DNA of 32,865 bases from Tychonema sp. LEGE 06208 (lineage in GTDB: Bacteria > Cyanobacteriota > Cyanobacteriia > Cyanobacteriales > Microcoleaceae): positions 1 through 32,865 of the forward strand of contig NZ_JADEWT010000073.1 in assembly GCF_015207505.1 (NCBI RefSeq), in the 5' to 3' direction. The translations under genes were made by a program, and so were the position numbers. Positions 1 through 7,806 of the stretch are shown here, piece after piece. The notes below the pieces were generated by a model. That model was not told the DNA's origin. It did not search any database and worked only from the letters and a program-made list of their open reading frames with translations. Every line of letters starts with the position of its first letter. The first letter of the stretch is position 1.

Positions 1-157
1 AGCCCTATCTTGGGGTTTTAACATCTCTTTTGGCGATCGCTCACTTTACTTCATTCTATATTCGCGAATAGCGAATGTAAGTGTTTGCTGCCTCGAATAG
101 AGAAAAGACCAGATTCTGAATCAAAAAAACAGTTCATCAATAGATGGCTGGGGCTAT
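1..157. other. Non-coding stretch with HIP1 octamer
   Basis: This is the region past the 3' end of the pirin gene. It carries one HIP1 octamer GCGATCGC at about 34-41 and a small palindrome TTCGCGAA near 61-68. HIP1 is a highly over-represented motif in many cyanobacterial genomes, so it supports the host assignment but is not a gene feature. No convincing gene was seen. Confidence 0.5.
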
Positions 158-1054
158 TTACAACGGCTGTTCCGGTTGATTTGGCATTTCTTCTGGCAGC
201 GGAATAAACTCTGTCTCTTGAGGAACCTGACCAAACCTTCCTTCTTTCCAATCGAGTTTGGCTTGTTCGATGCGCGAGTGCCTGCTCGAAACAAAATTCC
301 ACCATTTATGCCGATCGCCCACAGGTTCACCGCCAATCACAATACAGCGAGCCTTGCCTGATGCAGAGATGTTTACTTTAGTCCCTGAAGTTAGAACTGC
401 CAACCGATGCTGTGCTAAAGGCACTCCATTGATTAGAAGCCCCTCTGTAACGCTGTAAACCGCCTGTTCGCTGTAATTGCCCGGTAAGGTAAACTCTGTT
501 TTATTCGTCAGTTGCACGTCCAGATAAATCATGGGTGAAAATATTTCAACTGGGGAAATGCGACCGCAAGCCTCACCCGCAATCAGGGCGAACGAAACTC
601 CTGCATCCTCCCAAGCGGGTAGCTCGGTTGCCGGATGGTGCCGAAACCAAGGTTCGGTTTCTTCGTATTCGTCGGGAAGCGCTATCCAGGTTTGGATGCC
701 GTGCAGGATGGCTTCTTTGCTGCGCTCGTCGTCCGGGGTGCGTTCCGAGTGAACAATGCCTCGCCCTGCCGTCATCCAATTCACCGCGCCGGGGCGGATT
801 TCTTGAACGCTGCCGACACTATCGCGGTGCAGCAAAACTCCTTCAAACAAGTAGGTGACGGTTGCTAAGTTGATGTGTGGGTGCGGCCTGACATCGACAC
901 CCTTACCTGGTGGAAACACCGCAGGGCCGAGATGGTCAAAAAAGATGAACGGGCCAACCAGAGTTAGAACGTCTGAGGGAAGCAAGCGGCGGGCTTGGAA
1001 TCCACCCAAATCTTGAATGTGCGGCTCGATGAGATGCTGAATGCTATCTGTCAT
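158..1054 (-). CDS. Pirin family protein (cupin, quercetinase-like)
   Basis: This 298-aa protein has the full two-cupin pirin architecture. The N-terminal cupin keeps the four metal ligands of the family: His58 and His60 in RPHPH, then His102 and Glu104 in GRGIVHSE. The C-terminal pirin domain (about residues 170-290) contains a conserved GGEPVG stretch. Pirins bind Fe(II); some bacterial members oxidise quercetin, and others act as regulators or redox sensors. Length is normal for the family. The ATG at 1054 gives MTDSIQHLIEP, which fits the family N-terminus. The gene is on the opposite strand to the phenylpropanoid-type cluster and more than 1.5 kb from it. A role on aromatic compounds is possible but nothing here proves it. 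Confidence 0.93.
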   Translation of the reverse strand: MTDSIQHLIEPHIQDLGGFQARRLLPSDVLTLVGPFIFFDHLGPAVFPPGKGVDVRPHPHINLATVTYLFEGVLLHRDSVGSVQEIRPGAVNWMTAGRGIVHSERTPDDERSKEAILHGIQTWIALPDEYEETEPWFRHHPATELPAWEDAGVSFALIAGEACGRISPVEIFSPMIYLDVQLTNKTEFTLPGNYSEQAVYSVTEGLLINGVPLAQHRLAVLTSGTKVNISASGKARCIVIGGEPVGDRHKWWNFVSSRHSRIEQAKLDWKEGRFGQVPQETEFIPLPEEMPNQPEQPL

Positions 1055-1199
1055 GATGTTGGTGAAGTTGCGAATGCTAAGCCTGTGTCAACAGTGCATT
1101 ATACAAAAAGCTATCCCTAGAGAGTTGTATCGGTGACTTGTTTAAACATTCCCAACGGAAAGCTTTTGTAGAGTGTCGAGTTCTCAACCAGCTTTCTGG

Positions 1200-1337
1200 T
1201 TACGAGACGGTGGAGAGTTCGTCAGCGACTTGAATCCGACCTTTGACCGAGGAGCGAATCAAACGGTCGAGCGAGTCGCGTTCTTTTTTGCTGGTGGACT
1301 GATCGAGGATAGCAACCATCATGCCGTAATGGGGCAT
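1200..1337 (-). CDS. Small conserved-looking protein (45 aa)
   Basis: A short ORF reads MPHYGMMVAILDQSTSKKER from the ATG at 1337 and ends in QVADELSTVS before the TAA at 1200-1202. It is rich in charged residues and would form one or two short helices (KKERDSLDRLIRSSVKGRI). It resembles small hypothetical proteins I associate with cyanobacteria, but no function is known to me and I could not run a search. There is only a weak AAGG upstream. It lies 145 bp upstream of the pirin start on the same strand, so the two may be co-transcribed. A longer plus-strand ORF that overlaps it looks like a shadow. Confidence 0.55.
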   Translation of the reverse strand: MPHYGMMVAILDQSTSKKERDSLDRLIRSSVKGRIQVADELSTVS

Positions 1338-1829
1338 TGTTCGACCTTGCCCCTAATCCTTTTGAATCCGACAAAATAAATTATTCTGGCAACTACCATT
1401 ACATACTTACTAAAGCAAATACAATAGCAAGGAGAAGAAATAGCAATTTTTGAATAGGTTTATACTGTTTAGAGGGCATCAGTCAGGGCACGCCAACTGA
1501 TGCTGACGAGGTGGTATCGAAGCCATATTTGAATTTGGTAAAATGGGATACTAGAATTATGAAAACAGAAGTTTGTTGGCTAGAGCGTTGATTTTATCTA
1601 TGATTTTGACTTTTGTTGTGAACCGTCACACTTAGCTTCTTTTAAAGTTGCTTAAGGGAGACTGTCCGCTCTTTTGTAATTATTGAAATTTCAAAGGATT
1701 TCACTGATTGTGAGAGGTGATAAAAAATTAGTGAAATCAGCGTAATCTCTCTTGATTTGTGTTCAGCAATGGTTCAAGAATGGGTCAAGAGCTGTGGATT
1801 CTTGCCCGTACAAACGAGCGGTAAAATTA
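1338..1829. other. Intergenic region with a stem-loop, no gene seen
   Basis: About 490 bp of AT-rich DNA without a supportable coding region. The clearest structure is an imperfect inverted repeat: 13-nt arms at 1697-1709 and 1726-1738 (ATTTCACTGAT against ATTAGTGAAAT), with one position that would form a G-U pair in RNA and a 16-nt loop. It lies about 90 bp beyond the 3' end of the HTH gene, so it could be that gene's transcription terminator. Confidence 0.4.
1697..1738. terminator. Stem-loop downstream of the HTH gene
   Basis: Inverted arms of 13 nt (1697-1709 and 1726-1738) pair with a single G-U wobble around a 16-nt AT-rich loop. There is no strong T-tract on either side, so it may be a processing signal or part of a dispersed repeat instead of a classical terminator. 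Confidence 0.3.
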
Positions 1830-2222
1830 TTAGCCAATTAGCTCCAAACCCTTCGCATGAGAGGAAACACCATTTTTAATCCGCGCTGCTACCACCATCA
1901 GTAGCAAGGCCAAACTGTCGTCAGAGAGTCCATCAACCAATATCTGCATATCTAACAAAGACTCTAGTTGCTTTGGCACTAACATCTGGCTGCTGTTGCC
2001 ACATCCCTCTCTCCCCGTCAGCCGATTACAGAAGTAAACGCGGGCTCCCGGCTTAATCTCGTCCATTGCCTCGATTAATTTCCACAGCACCTCCGTAGAG
2101 ATGCCTGTCTTGTCCCGCCGAAACTCAGAAATATGATTCTCACTAACGCCTGAAAACTTGGATAACTGTTTTCCAGATATCCCGTAGCGTTCAATAGTTA
2201 TCCTAAAAATTTCGGAAATCAT
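1830..2222 (-). CDS. XRE-type helix-turn-helix regulator
   Basis: This 130-aa protein starts at the ATG at 2222. A TTG at 2291 would add 23 residues with no family character, so the ATG is preferred. Residues about 13-55 form a Cro/C1-type HTH: GISGKQLSKFSGVSENHISEFRR, followed by a helix VLWKLIEAMDEIKPGARVYF. The C-terminal half (QLESLLDMQILVDGLSDDS onward) is hydrophobic and helical. Such small HTH proteins are usual in cyanobacterial chromosomes and their targets are unknown. It is divergent from the PAL gene, with the roughly 410-bp gap between them carrying the CRP-type site, so it could in principle regulate that promoter. That is inference from position only. Confidence 0.75.
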   Translation of the reverse strand: MISEIFRITIERYGISGKQLSKFSGVSENHISEFRRDKTGISTEVLWKLIEAMDEIKPGARVYFCNRLTGREGCGNSSQMLVPKQLESLLDMQILVDGLSDDSLALLLMVVAARIKNGVSSHAKGLELIG

Positions 2223-2635
2223 TGTAACGTTTTGTGAAAAAAATCTATGATTAGCCTTTAGCGGTGGTATTGTCCTGAAGTTATCGGTCAATAGCCCCAG
2301 TAACAGCCTAACAGCTTTAATAACTCAATTAATTATAACTCTGCCCGCATAATGTAGTGTCGGCGCAGTTTTATTTTGCCCTGAGGACAATAGACACCAA
2401 CCGAATTTAAGCTTCCAGCCTTAACGCAATAAGGCTTGTAGATTCATCATCGGTGATGTCTAATGGCTGCGGCTTGTTTTACGAAACGAAAGGCAAGATT
2501 TGAATACGAATGGCAGATTATGGTATCCAGTCATATTTCTCTGTCATTTAATTCAAAGTAACATCCCGGTTTCGAGTGTGCTGTGACTAGAGTCACATTT
2601 GAGTGGCATCTATCTATAAATTTAGGGTCTAAGAA
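2223..2635. promoter_or_regulatory. Divergent intergenic region upstream of PAL
   Basis: The gap between the divergent HTH regulator and the PAL gene. It contains a perfect 7-bp stem-loop (AGCCTTA at 2417-2423 with TAAGGCT at 2430-2436) and, close to the PAL start, a CRP-type palindrome (listed separately). No small gene was seen in either strand. Confidence 0.5.
2582..2597. promoter_or_regulatory. CRP/SyCRP1-type binding site upstream of PAL
   Basis: The 16-mer TGTGACTAGAGTCACA is an exact match to the TGTGA-N6-TCACA consensus used by CRP and by the cyanobacterial cAMP receptor SyCRP1. The following TTT extends the match to the E. coli consensus on the right flank. It ends 38 bp before the PAL start codon. 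A TATAAA at 2615-2620 is a possible -10 element; with a start site near 2627 the operator centre would be around -37, close to but not exactly the -41.5 of class II activation. Activation or repression therefore cannot be decided from sequence. Confidence 0.7.
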
Positions 2636-4333
2636 GTGTCAAGGAACTTAACAGAGCCGATTGCTCTAAAATTACCCAAATGGCCTGAGCCTAATTTGAG
2701 TAACGTAACTGTAGGGAATCGACGGCTGAGTGTAGAAGAAGTTACCAGGGTTGCCCGTTGTGGAACCAGAGTTCGGTTGAATGATGAAAGCGATATTGCT
2801 GAACGAGTGCAAGCATCCTGCGACTACATTGCAAATGCTGTCGAGTCGGGAAAGCCGATTTACGGAGTTACAACTGGCTTTGGTGGGATGGCCAATACAG
2901 AGATTGCACCCGAAGAAGCCGCGAGTTTACAAAACAATTTGATTTGGTTTCTCAAAGCTGGTGCAGGGCCAAAGCTGCCCACAGCTTGCGTCCGCGCCGC
3001 CATGCTCTTGCGAATTAACTCCCACCTCCAGGGCGCTTCAGGAATTCGGCTAGAGTTAATTGAGCGGATGATCACATTTCTAAATGCAGGAGTCACGCCT
3101 CACGTTTGTGAATTGGGTTCCATCGGTGCTTCCGGTGATTTAGTTCCCCTAGCGCACATCACGGGCGCATTAATAGGTCTAGATGACAGTTTCACTGTTG
3201 ATTTTAAGGGCAGAGAAATGTCAGCCATTCAAGCGCTAGAAATATTAGATTTACCAAGAATAGATTTGCGCCCCAAAGAAGGGCTAGCAATGACCAATGG
3301 TACATCTGTAATGACCGGCATTGCTGCCAACTGCGTCCGGGATTCGCAAGTAATACTTGCCTTGGCAATGGGTACTCATGCCTTGACAATCCAAGGATTA
3401 GGCGGAACCAATCAATCATTCCACCCCTTCATTCACAAGCTCAAACCACATTTTGGTCAAGTGTGGGCTGCTTCCCAAATGGTCGAACTCCTCGCAGGTT
3501 CCTGCTTGAATCGAGATGAGTTAGATGGTTCCCACGAGTCTCGCGGCCATCATCCGATACAAGACCGTTATTCGCTGCGTTGTTTGCCTCAGTACATGGG
3601 GCCGATTGTGGATGGAATCGCAGAAATTACTCAGCAGATTGAAGTTGAAATTAACTCTGTTACTGACAACCCCTTAATCGATACCGAGAATCAAGCTAGT
3701 TATCACGGGGGCAATTTTCTGGGACAGTATGTTGGTGTGGGAATGGATCGTTTGCGCTATCTTTTAGGTCTGCTGGCTAAGCATTTGGATGTACAAATTG
3801 CGCTGTTAGCTGCACCTGAATTTAATAATGGTTTGTCGCCTTCTCTGGTTGGCAACACGAGCCGTAAGGTCAACATGGGATTAAAAGGTCTGCAAATAGC
3901 TGGAAATTCCATTATGCCGCTGTTGACTTTTTACGGAAACTCAATTGCTGACCGCTTTCCCACTCACGCAGAACAATTCAATCAGAATATCAATAGCCAA
4001 GGATTCGCTTCAGCTAATTTAGCTCGTCGCTCAATTGAATTGTTCCAGCAATATATGGCAATTTCCCTAATGTTTGCCGTCCAAGCTGTTGACTTGCGAA
4101 CCCATCAAGTAGCCGGTCACTATGACGCGCGAGAGTGTTTGTCGCCACTTAGCTTACCGCTATATGAGGCTGTGCGCGAAGTTGTGGGACAGCACCCGAA
4201 TGTTGATAAATCTTACATCTGGAATGACAACGAGCAATCTTTAGATATACACATTGCCATGATTGCTGCTGACATTGCACAGGAAGGACGAATTGTACAA
4301 GCTGTGAACCAGATTTTATCAAGTTTGAAGTAG
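2636..4333 (+). CDS. Phenylalanine ammonia-lyase (aromatic amino acid lyase)
   Basis: This 565-aa protein deaminates an aromatic amino acid, most likely L-phenylalanine to trans-cinnamate, in the cytoplasm. The MIO cofactor triad is Ala165-Ser166-Gly167 in GSIGASGDLV, and the catalytic Tyr76 sits in IYGVTTGFGG. Residues Phe105-Leu106 (WFLKAGAG) match the Phe-Leu selectivity pair of cyanobacterial PAL; a His there would favour tyrosine. Other family blocks are NGTSVMTG, SVTDNPLID, YHGGNFLGQ and a C-terminal YIWNDNEQSLD. Length matches Anabaena PAL (567 aa). The start is GTG: an in-frame TAA lies 6 nt upstream and AGGG at 2624-2627 is spaced 8 nt from it. Histidine ammonia-lyase is less likely given near colinear identity to cyanobacterial PAL. 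Confidence 0.95.
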   Translation: MSRNLTEPIALKLPKWPEPNLSNVTVGNRRLSVEEVTRVARCGTRVRLNDESDIAERVQASCDYIANAVESGKPIYGVTTGFGGMANTEIAPEEAASLQNNLIWFLKAGAGPKLPTACVRAAMLLRINSHLQGASGIRLELIERMITFLNAGVTPHVCELGSIGASGDLVPLAHITGALIGLDDSFTVDFKGREMSAIQALEILDLPRIDLRPKEGLAMTNGTSVMTGIAANCVRDSQVILALAMGTHALTIQGLGGTNQSFHPFIHKLKPHFGQVWAASQMVELLAGSCLNRDELDGSHESRGHHPIQDRYSLRCLPQYMGPIVDGIAEITQQIEVEINSVTDNPLIDTENQASYHGGNFLGQYVGVGMDRLRYLLGLLAKHLDVQIALLAAPEFNNGLSPSLVGNTSRKVNMGLKGLQIAGNSIMPLLTFYGNSIADRFPTHAEQFNQNINSQGFASANLARRSIELFQQYMAISLMFAVQAVDLRTHQVAGHYDARECLSPLSLPLYEAVREVVGQHPNVDKSYIWNDNEQSLDIHIAMIAADIAQEGRIVQAVNQILSSLK

Positions 4334-4341
4334 GAAGCAGA

Positions 4342-4398
4342 AAGGAAAGGGGAAGAAATTTTGCCAAAGATTTACATTATTTCGTTCCCTTTTTCCTC
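4342..4398 (+). terminator. Imperfect hairpin after PAL
   Basis: A purine-rich arm (GGAAAGGGGAAGAAAT, from about 4343) faces a pyrimidine-rich arm (ATTTCGTTCCCTTTTTCC, to about 4398) with a few bulges. It directly follows the PAL stop codon and could attenuate read-through into the downstream genes. Confidence 0.4.
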
Positions 4399-4460
4399 TA
4401 GTTTTCTGTGTAAATAGGTCATTTGTAGCTAATAATAGCCTGCAAAACGGCGTAAAAGAT

Positions 4461-4509
4461 GAGTTAAAAATTTAACTTGTTAAGAGCTGCTTGTCCCTTA
4501 CACAAGCAG
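4461..4509 (+). promoter_or_regulatory. Twin hairpins in the leader of the 110-aa gene
   Basis: Two adjacent perfect stem-loops lie just upstream of the small gene: AGTTAAA (4462-4468) with TTTAACT (4471-4477), and CTGCTTGT (4487-4494) with ACAAGCAG (4502-4509) around a 7-nt loop. The second lacks a T-tract, so it looks more like an RNA processing or stabilising element than a terminator. Confidence 0.4.
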
Positions 4510-4562
4510 TCCCAATTTTGCGGCTGCAAAGGATTGTTGGACATTACTAGAAAGGCACAAAA

Positions 4563-4895
4563 ATGGTTACTCACAATATTTCAGCTAACATCTCTGAAAC
4601 TGCTTTTCAGCTAGATATTTACCCGAGTAAAAAAGCAGAGAGATTCTCAAATCAGCAACACTTTTTGACGGATACTGTTCGCCAGTGCGTCAAAATATAT
4701 CAACTTGAACCGAGGGATTGGCAACAATTTTATCAAGCAATTCATCCTGGTTGCACGGGGGATGTTTCCTCAGAAAAAAAAGAGCGCTCAAAAGCTTTAG
4801 GTAGTGGTTTTCTATTTGCCTTAGCGACAGTCCACCAGTGCATCCAAATCATGAACACAAAACCTATTGTTTGGCAGCAATTTTACCGAGGATAA
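4563..4895 (+). CDS. Small protein with duplicated TVxQC...WQQFY motif
   Basis: A 110-aa protein that I do not recognise. It contains an internal duplication of about 21 residues: 38-58 (TVRQCVKIYQLEPRDWQQFY then Q) and 89-109 (TVHQCIQIMNTKPIVWQQFY then R). Both copies keep TV-x-QC, an aliphatic-x-I, Pro, and WQQFY. There is no signal peptide, membrane span or acyl-carrier DSL motif. An AAGG at 4551-4554 sits 8 nt before the ATG. The stop is only 7 nt before the CoA ligase start, which argues for co-translation. The repeat may bind a ligand or a partner enzyme of the cluster; this is a guess from context. Confidence 0.7.
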   Translation: MVTHNISANISETAFQLDIYPSKKAERFSNQQHFLTDTVRQCVKIYQLEPRDWQQFYQAIHPGCTGDVSSEKKERSKALGSGFLFALATVHQCIQIMNTKPIVWQQFYRG

Positions 4896-4902
4896 AACAG
4901 GG

Positions 4903-6465
4903 ATGAACATTGCAGAGCATATCGAAAGAGGGTGTAGATTTTTTCCTCAGAAAACGGCTTTAATTTTTGAAGGTAAATCTTTTAGTTACAAGCAGCTAAA
5001 TCAATTGGCAAATTGTGCTGCTAATGGTTTGCAAGGATTGGGGATTAAACGGGGAGATTGCGTTGCTCTCTTCCTGCCTAATATTCCAGAATTTGTCATC
5101 TCTTATCTGGGCATCTTAAAAATCGGAGCTGTTGCAGTTTCGATCAATGCAATGCTCAAAAGTGATGAAGTTCGGTTTATTCTAAATGACTGCACTGCTA
5201 AGATAGTAATTGCCACAGAATCATTGCGAAGGCAAGTGCCTGATGATGATTTAGCTTACCTTCAATACATTTTGATTGCTGAAGATGGAGTTATTAAGCC
5301 GCCGAGTGTAGTTGTTAGCCACTCTTCTCATACTTCTGGAAGTAAGCTGAGTTTAAGCTGTAAAGAAGTCAGTTTGTTACAACTGCTAGCAAATGCTTCA
5401 GCAGAAGCTAAAGCTATGGAAATGGAACCCACAGAACCCGCTGCAATTATCTATACATCTGGGACGACTGGTTTTCCTAAAGGAGCTGCGCTTTCTCATG
5501 GGAATGTGACTTCAAATATGCACTCTGTCAAGCACTGCTGCGGTATGAGGGCTGAAGATAGATTACTTTTGTATTTACCTTTGTTCCACTGTTTCGGTCA
5601 GAATTTTATTCTGAATGCGGGATTGAATGCTTGTGCGACTATCATTTTGCAGGGCAGGTTTTATCCAGCAGAAGTTTTGAAGGTAACGGCTGCGGAGCGG
5701 ATTACCATGTTTTTTGGAGTGCCGACAGCCTTTGCCAAGCTGTTAGAAATTTCGCCGGATGAATGCAACTTTAACTCAGTACGCTATTATTTTAGCGCTG
5801 CTGCCAGAATGCCTTTGGAAGTTGTAGAGCAGTGGCAAGAACAGTATGGTCTGGTGATTCATGAAGGGTACGGTTTGACGGAAACTTCGCCTTTTTCTTG
5901 TTACAACCATTACTTGAAATATAAGCCTGGTTCTATTGGGATGCCAATTGATAATGTGGAAATGAAGGTGGTCGATAGTGAAGGTTCAGAAGTTAATGTT
6001 AGAGATGTTGGTGAGATTATTATTCGCGGCCCTAATGTGATGTCCAGCTATTGGAACCGTCCTGCTGAAACTGCCGAAGTTATGTCAAATGGTTGGTTTC
6101 ATACTGGAGATTTGGGCTGGATGGATGAAGAGGGCTATTTCTACATTGTTGACCGCTTGAAGGACATGATTAATGTTTCTGGATTTAAGGTTTATCCAAG
6201 TGAATTGGAGCGGGTAATTTCTCAACATCCAGCAGTGGCTGAAGTGGCTATCTGTGGCGTTCCTGACAGAGTGAAAGGCGAGAACATTTTGGCGAATATT
6301 GTCCTGAATCATGGGCAAGTTGTCGCGCCAGAGGATGTGATTTCTTTCTGCTCTAAGCAGATAGCTGCTTATAAGGTTCCTCACCTTGTCCGGTTTGTTG
6401 ATTCGTTGCCCAAGAATTCGACGGGTAAGGTTTTGAGGCGGGTTTTGCGCGAGGCGCATAGTTAA
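4903..6465 (+). CDS. Acyl/aryl-CoA ligase (AMP-forming)
   Basis: A 520-aa ANL-superfamily enzyme that activates a carboxylic acid with ATP and loads it onto CoA. The ATP loop is YTSGTTGFPKG (184-194), followed by PLFHCFG (226-232), GYGLTETSP (322-330), TGDLG (401-405), the hinge YIVDRLKD (414-421) and the C-terminal catalytic lysine Lys509 in PKNSTGKVLRR. Box-II-like GEIIIRG is at 370-376. I chose the ATG at 4903, where MNIAEHIERG fits the family; an upstream ATG at 4867 would overlap the preceding gene. Substrate cannot be read from sequence. Its place behind PAL suggests cinnamate or a related aryl acid; a medium or long fatty acid is the alternative. Confidence 0.9.
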   Translation: MNIAEHIERGCRFFPQKTALIFEGKSFSYKQLNQLANCAANGLQGLGIKRGDCVALFLPNIPEFVISYLGILKIGAVAVSINAMLKSDEVRFILNDCTAKIVIATESLRRQVPDDDLAYLQYILIAEDGVIKPPSVVVSHSSHTSGSKLSLSCKEVSLLQLLANASAEAKAMEMEPTEPAAIIYTSGTTGFPKGAALSHGNVTSNMHSVKHCCGMRAEDRLLLYLPLFHCFGQNFILNAGLNACATIILQGRFYPAEVLKVTAAERITMFFGVPTAFAKLLEISPDECNFNSVRYYFSAAARMPLEVVEQWQEQYGLVIHEGYGLTETSPFSCYNHYLKYKPGSIGMPIDNVEMKVVDSEGSEVNVRDVGEIIIRGPNVMSSYWNRPAETAEVMSNGWFHTGDLGWMDEEGYFYIVDRLKDMINVSGFKVYPSELERVISQHPAVAEVAICGVPDRVKGENILANIVLNHGQVVAPEDVISFCSKQIAAYKVPHLVRFVDSLPKNSTGKVLRRVLREAHS

Positions 6466-6500
6466 GCTCCTATCCTATCCTAGTCAGGTTTCCAACTCTT

Positions 6501-6562
6501 TAGGGTGTCTTACCTTGAGTTATGCTCTGCGAATTTTTAACCTGTCGCGGTTAGACACCCTA
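6501..6562. repeat. Inverted repeat between ligase and KAS III-like gene
   Basis: Arms at 6501-6514 (TAGGGTGTCTTACC) and 6549-6562 (GGTTAGACACCCTA) are complementary except for one position, enclosing 34 nt. It may act as a partial terminator or be a dispersed palindromic repeat. Confidence 0.5.
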
Positions 6563-6609
6563 CTCTTAATTGCCCAAAAGTTTACAATTTCATAACGAGT
6601 TACATTGTC

Positions 6610-7731
6610 ATGTCTCAATCAGTAGGTATTCGATCAATAGCTGTTAGCTTTCCAAAAGAAGTTATTAGAAACGATTACTTCTTAGAAAACTATCCAGAAC
6701 TATTAGACACAACAAAACAAGCAAGTTTTTCCAAGGCTTTTACACCTCTAGAAGGTGGTGAAATGAATGCCTGGACAAAGACGATGCTCCCATACGTATC
6801 CGATCCTTTCCGAGGTAGTATTGAGCGCCGGATGATTAGTGGTGATGAGACTTCATTAACTCTTGAACATAATGCAGCTTTACAAGCTATTCAATCAGCA
6901 AATCTGAATATTAAGGATGTTGATTTAATGATTGTTTCCTCAATGTTTCCACATCATAATATTATTCCCGGAAACGCAGCTTACTTAGCAAAGGAATTAA
7001 ACCTAGAATGTCCGGCTTTCAATCTCGATTCAAGCTGTGCTGGTTCACTTTTTGCTCTTGAAGATGCTTGTTTGCGAGTGGCATCTGGGCGATACAAAAA
7101 TATTTTGGTCGTAGCTTCATGTACATACTCTCGCTTTTGTAAGGGGGAAGCTTTTTCTATCTTCTCTGGTGATGGAGCGGGTGCTTTTTTGGTTGGTGAG
7201 TTGGAAGCAAATCAAGGACTTATTGGTGCAGAAATTACCAACACTAAAGAATCGTGTGGGGCTGTTTCTGCAGACCTCACAACTGACTTTCAAGGTCAAC
7301 CAGTATTCATGGTTCGGGCAAACAAAGAAGCTGGTAAAAAAATGCCAGAATTATTCACGAAATACTTTCGTAAGTGCTGTAATAGTGCCTTAGAAAATGC
7401 TGACGTGACTTTGAAGCAAATCGATTTCTTTATTTTTTATGCTGCCACAGCATGGTACGTTGATTTCTGCGTAGAAGAGTTAGGTATTGATCCCACAAAA
7501 ACAATCAATATTTACCCTCACTACACTAATATTTCTACAGCTTCGGTTGTAGTTGCCTTGCATCATGCAGCAAAGCTAGAAAAAATTCACGAGGGTGATT
7601 TGGTTCTTGTTTACGCTCATGGGTTTGTAGGTAATGCTGCCGCAATGGTTATACGCTGGGGTAAGGTTGCATTAGGCCCCATGCCAACTCCATCGCCAAG
7701 CTTCGCTTCATTAATGTTCCGGCAGCAGTAA
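6610..7731 (+). CDS. KAS III-like 3-oxoacyl-ACP synthase/acyltransferase
   Basis: A 373-aa thiolase-fold protein of the FabH/KAS III class. The nucleophile Cys143 is in NLDSSCAGS, GDGAGAFLVG (187-196) is the typical block before the C-terminal half, and Asn307 in HYTNISTAS matches the catalytic Asn of GNTSAAS. The position that normally holds the catalytic His (IPHQAN) reads IFYAAT, with Tyr277 in place of His. The protein therefore has Cys-Tyr-Asn instead of Cys-His-Asn. It also has an extended N-terminal region (about residues 40-75) compared with housekeeping FabH. Such enzymes condense an acyl starter with malonyl-ACP or transfer acyl groups. Here the starter could be the product of the upstream ligase. 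SD is weak; ATG at 6610 fits the family start. Confidence 0.88.
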   Translation: MSQSVGIRSIAVSFPKEVIRNDYFLENYPELLDTTKQASFSKAFTPLEGGEMNAWTKTMLPYVSDPFRGSIERRMISGDETSLTLEHNAALQAIQSANLNIKDVDLMIVSSMFPHHNIIPGNAAYLAKELNLECPAFNLDSSCAGSLFALEDACLRVASGRYKNILVVASCTYSRFCKGEAFSIFSGDGAGAFLVGELEANQGLIGAEITNTKESCGAVSADLTTDFQGQPVFMVRANKEAGKKMPELFTKYFRKCCNSALENADVTLKQIDFFIFYAATAWYVDFCVEELGIDPTKTINIYPHYTNISTASVVVALHHAAKLEKIHEGDLVLVYAHGFVGNAAAMVIRWGKVALGPMPTPSPSFASLMFRQQ

Positions 7732-7750
7732 TGGTTTAATCACGTTCTAA

Positions 7751-7765
7751 GGTAAAGAATTTACC
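7751..7765. repeat. Small hairpin
   Basis: GGTAAA-GAA-TTTACC, a perfect 6-bp stem with a 3-nt loop, 20 nt after the KAS III-like stop codon. Confidence 0.3.
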
Positions 7766-7806
7766 ATTTGAATAAGTAATATTTTGTGGAAATTCTTTGC
7801 TTGTCG

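Noticed and set aside
51..305. Minus-strand ORF past the end of the pirin gene
   Set aside because: Its start lies inside pirin in another frame and its composition looks like a shadow.
1173..1379. Plus-strand 68-codon ORF upstream of pirin
   Set aside because: No family features; the opposite strand carries a better 45-aa candidate in the same place.
2520..2540. Possible NtcA site upstream of PAL
   Set aside because: GTATCCAGTCATAT has the GTA and spacing but ends in TAT instead of TAC, and no -10 follows at the right distance.
2636..4333. Histidine ammonia-lyase instead of PAL
   Set aside because: The Phe105-Leu106 pair and overall colinearity match cyanobacterial PAL, and no histidine-utilisation genes are nearby.
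4563..4895. Acyl carrier protein for the KAS III-like enzyme
   Set aside because: No DSL phosphopantetheine motif and no acidic helix pattern; the internal repeat is unlike a carrier protein.
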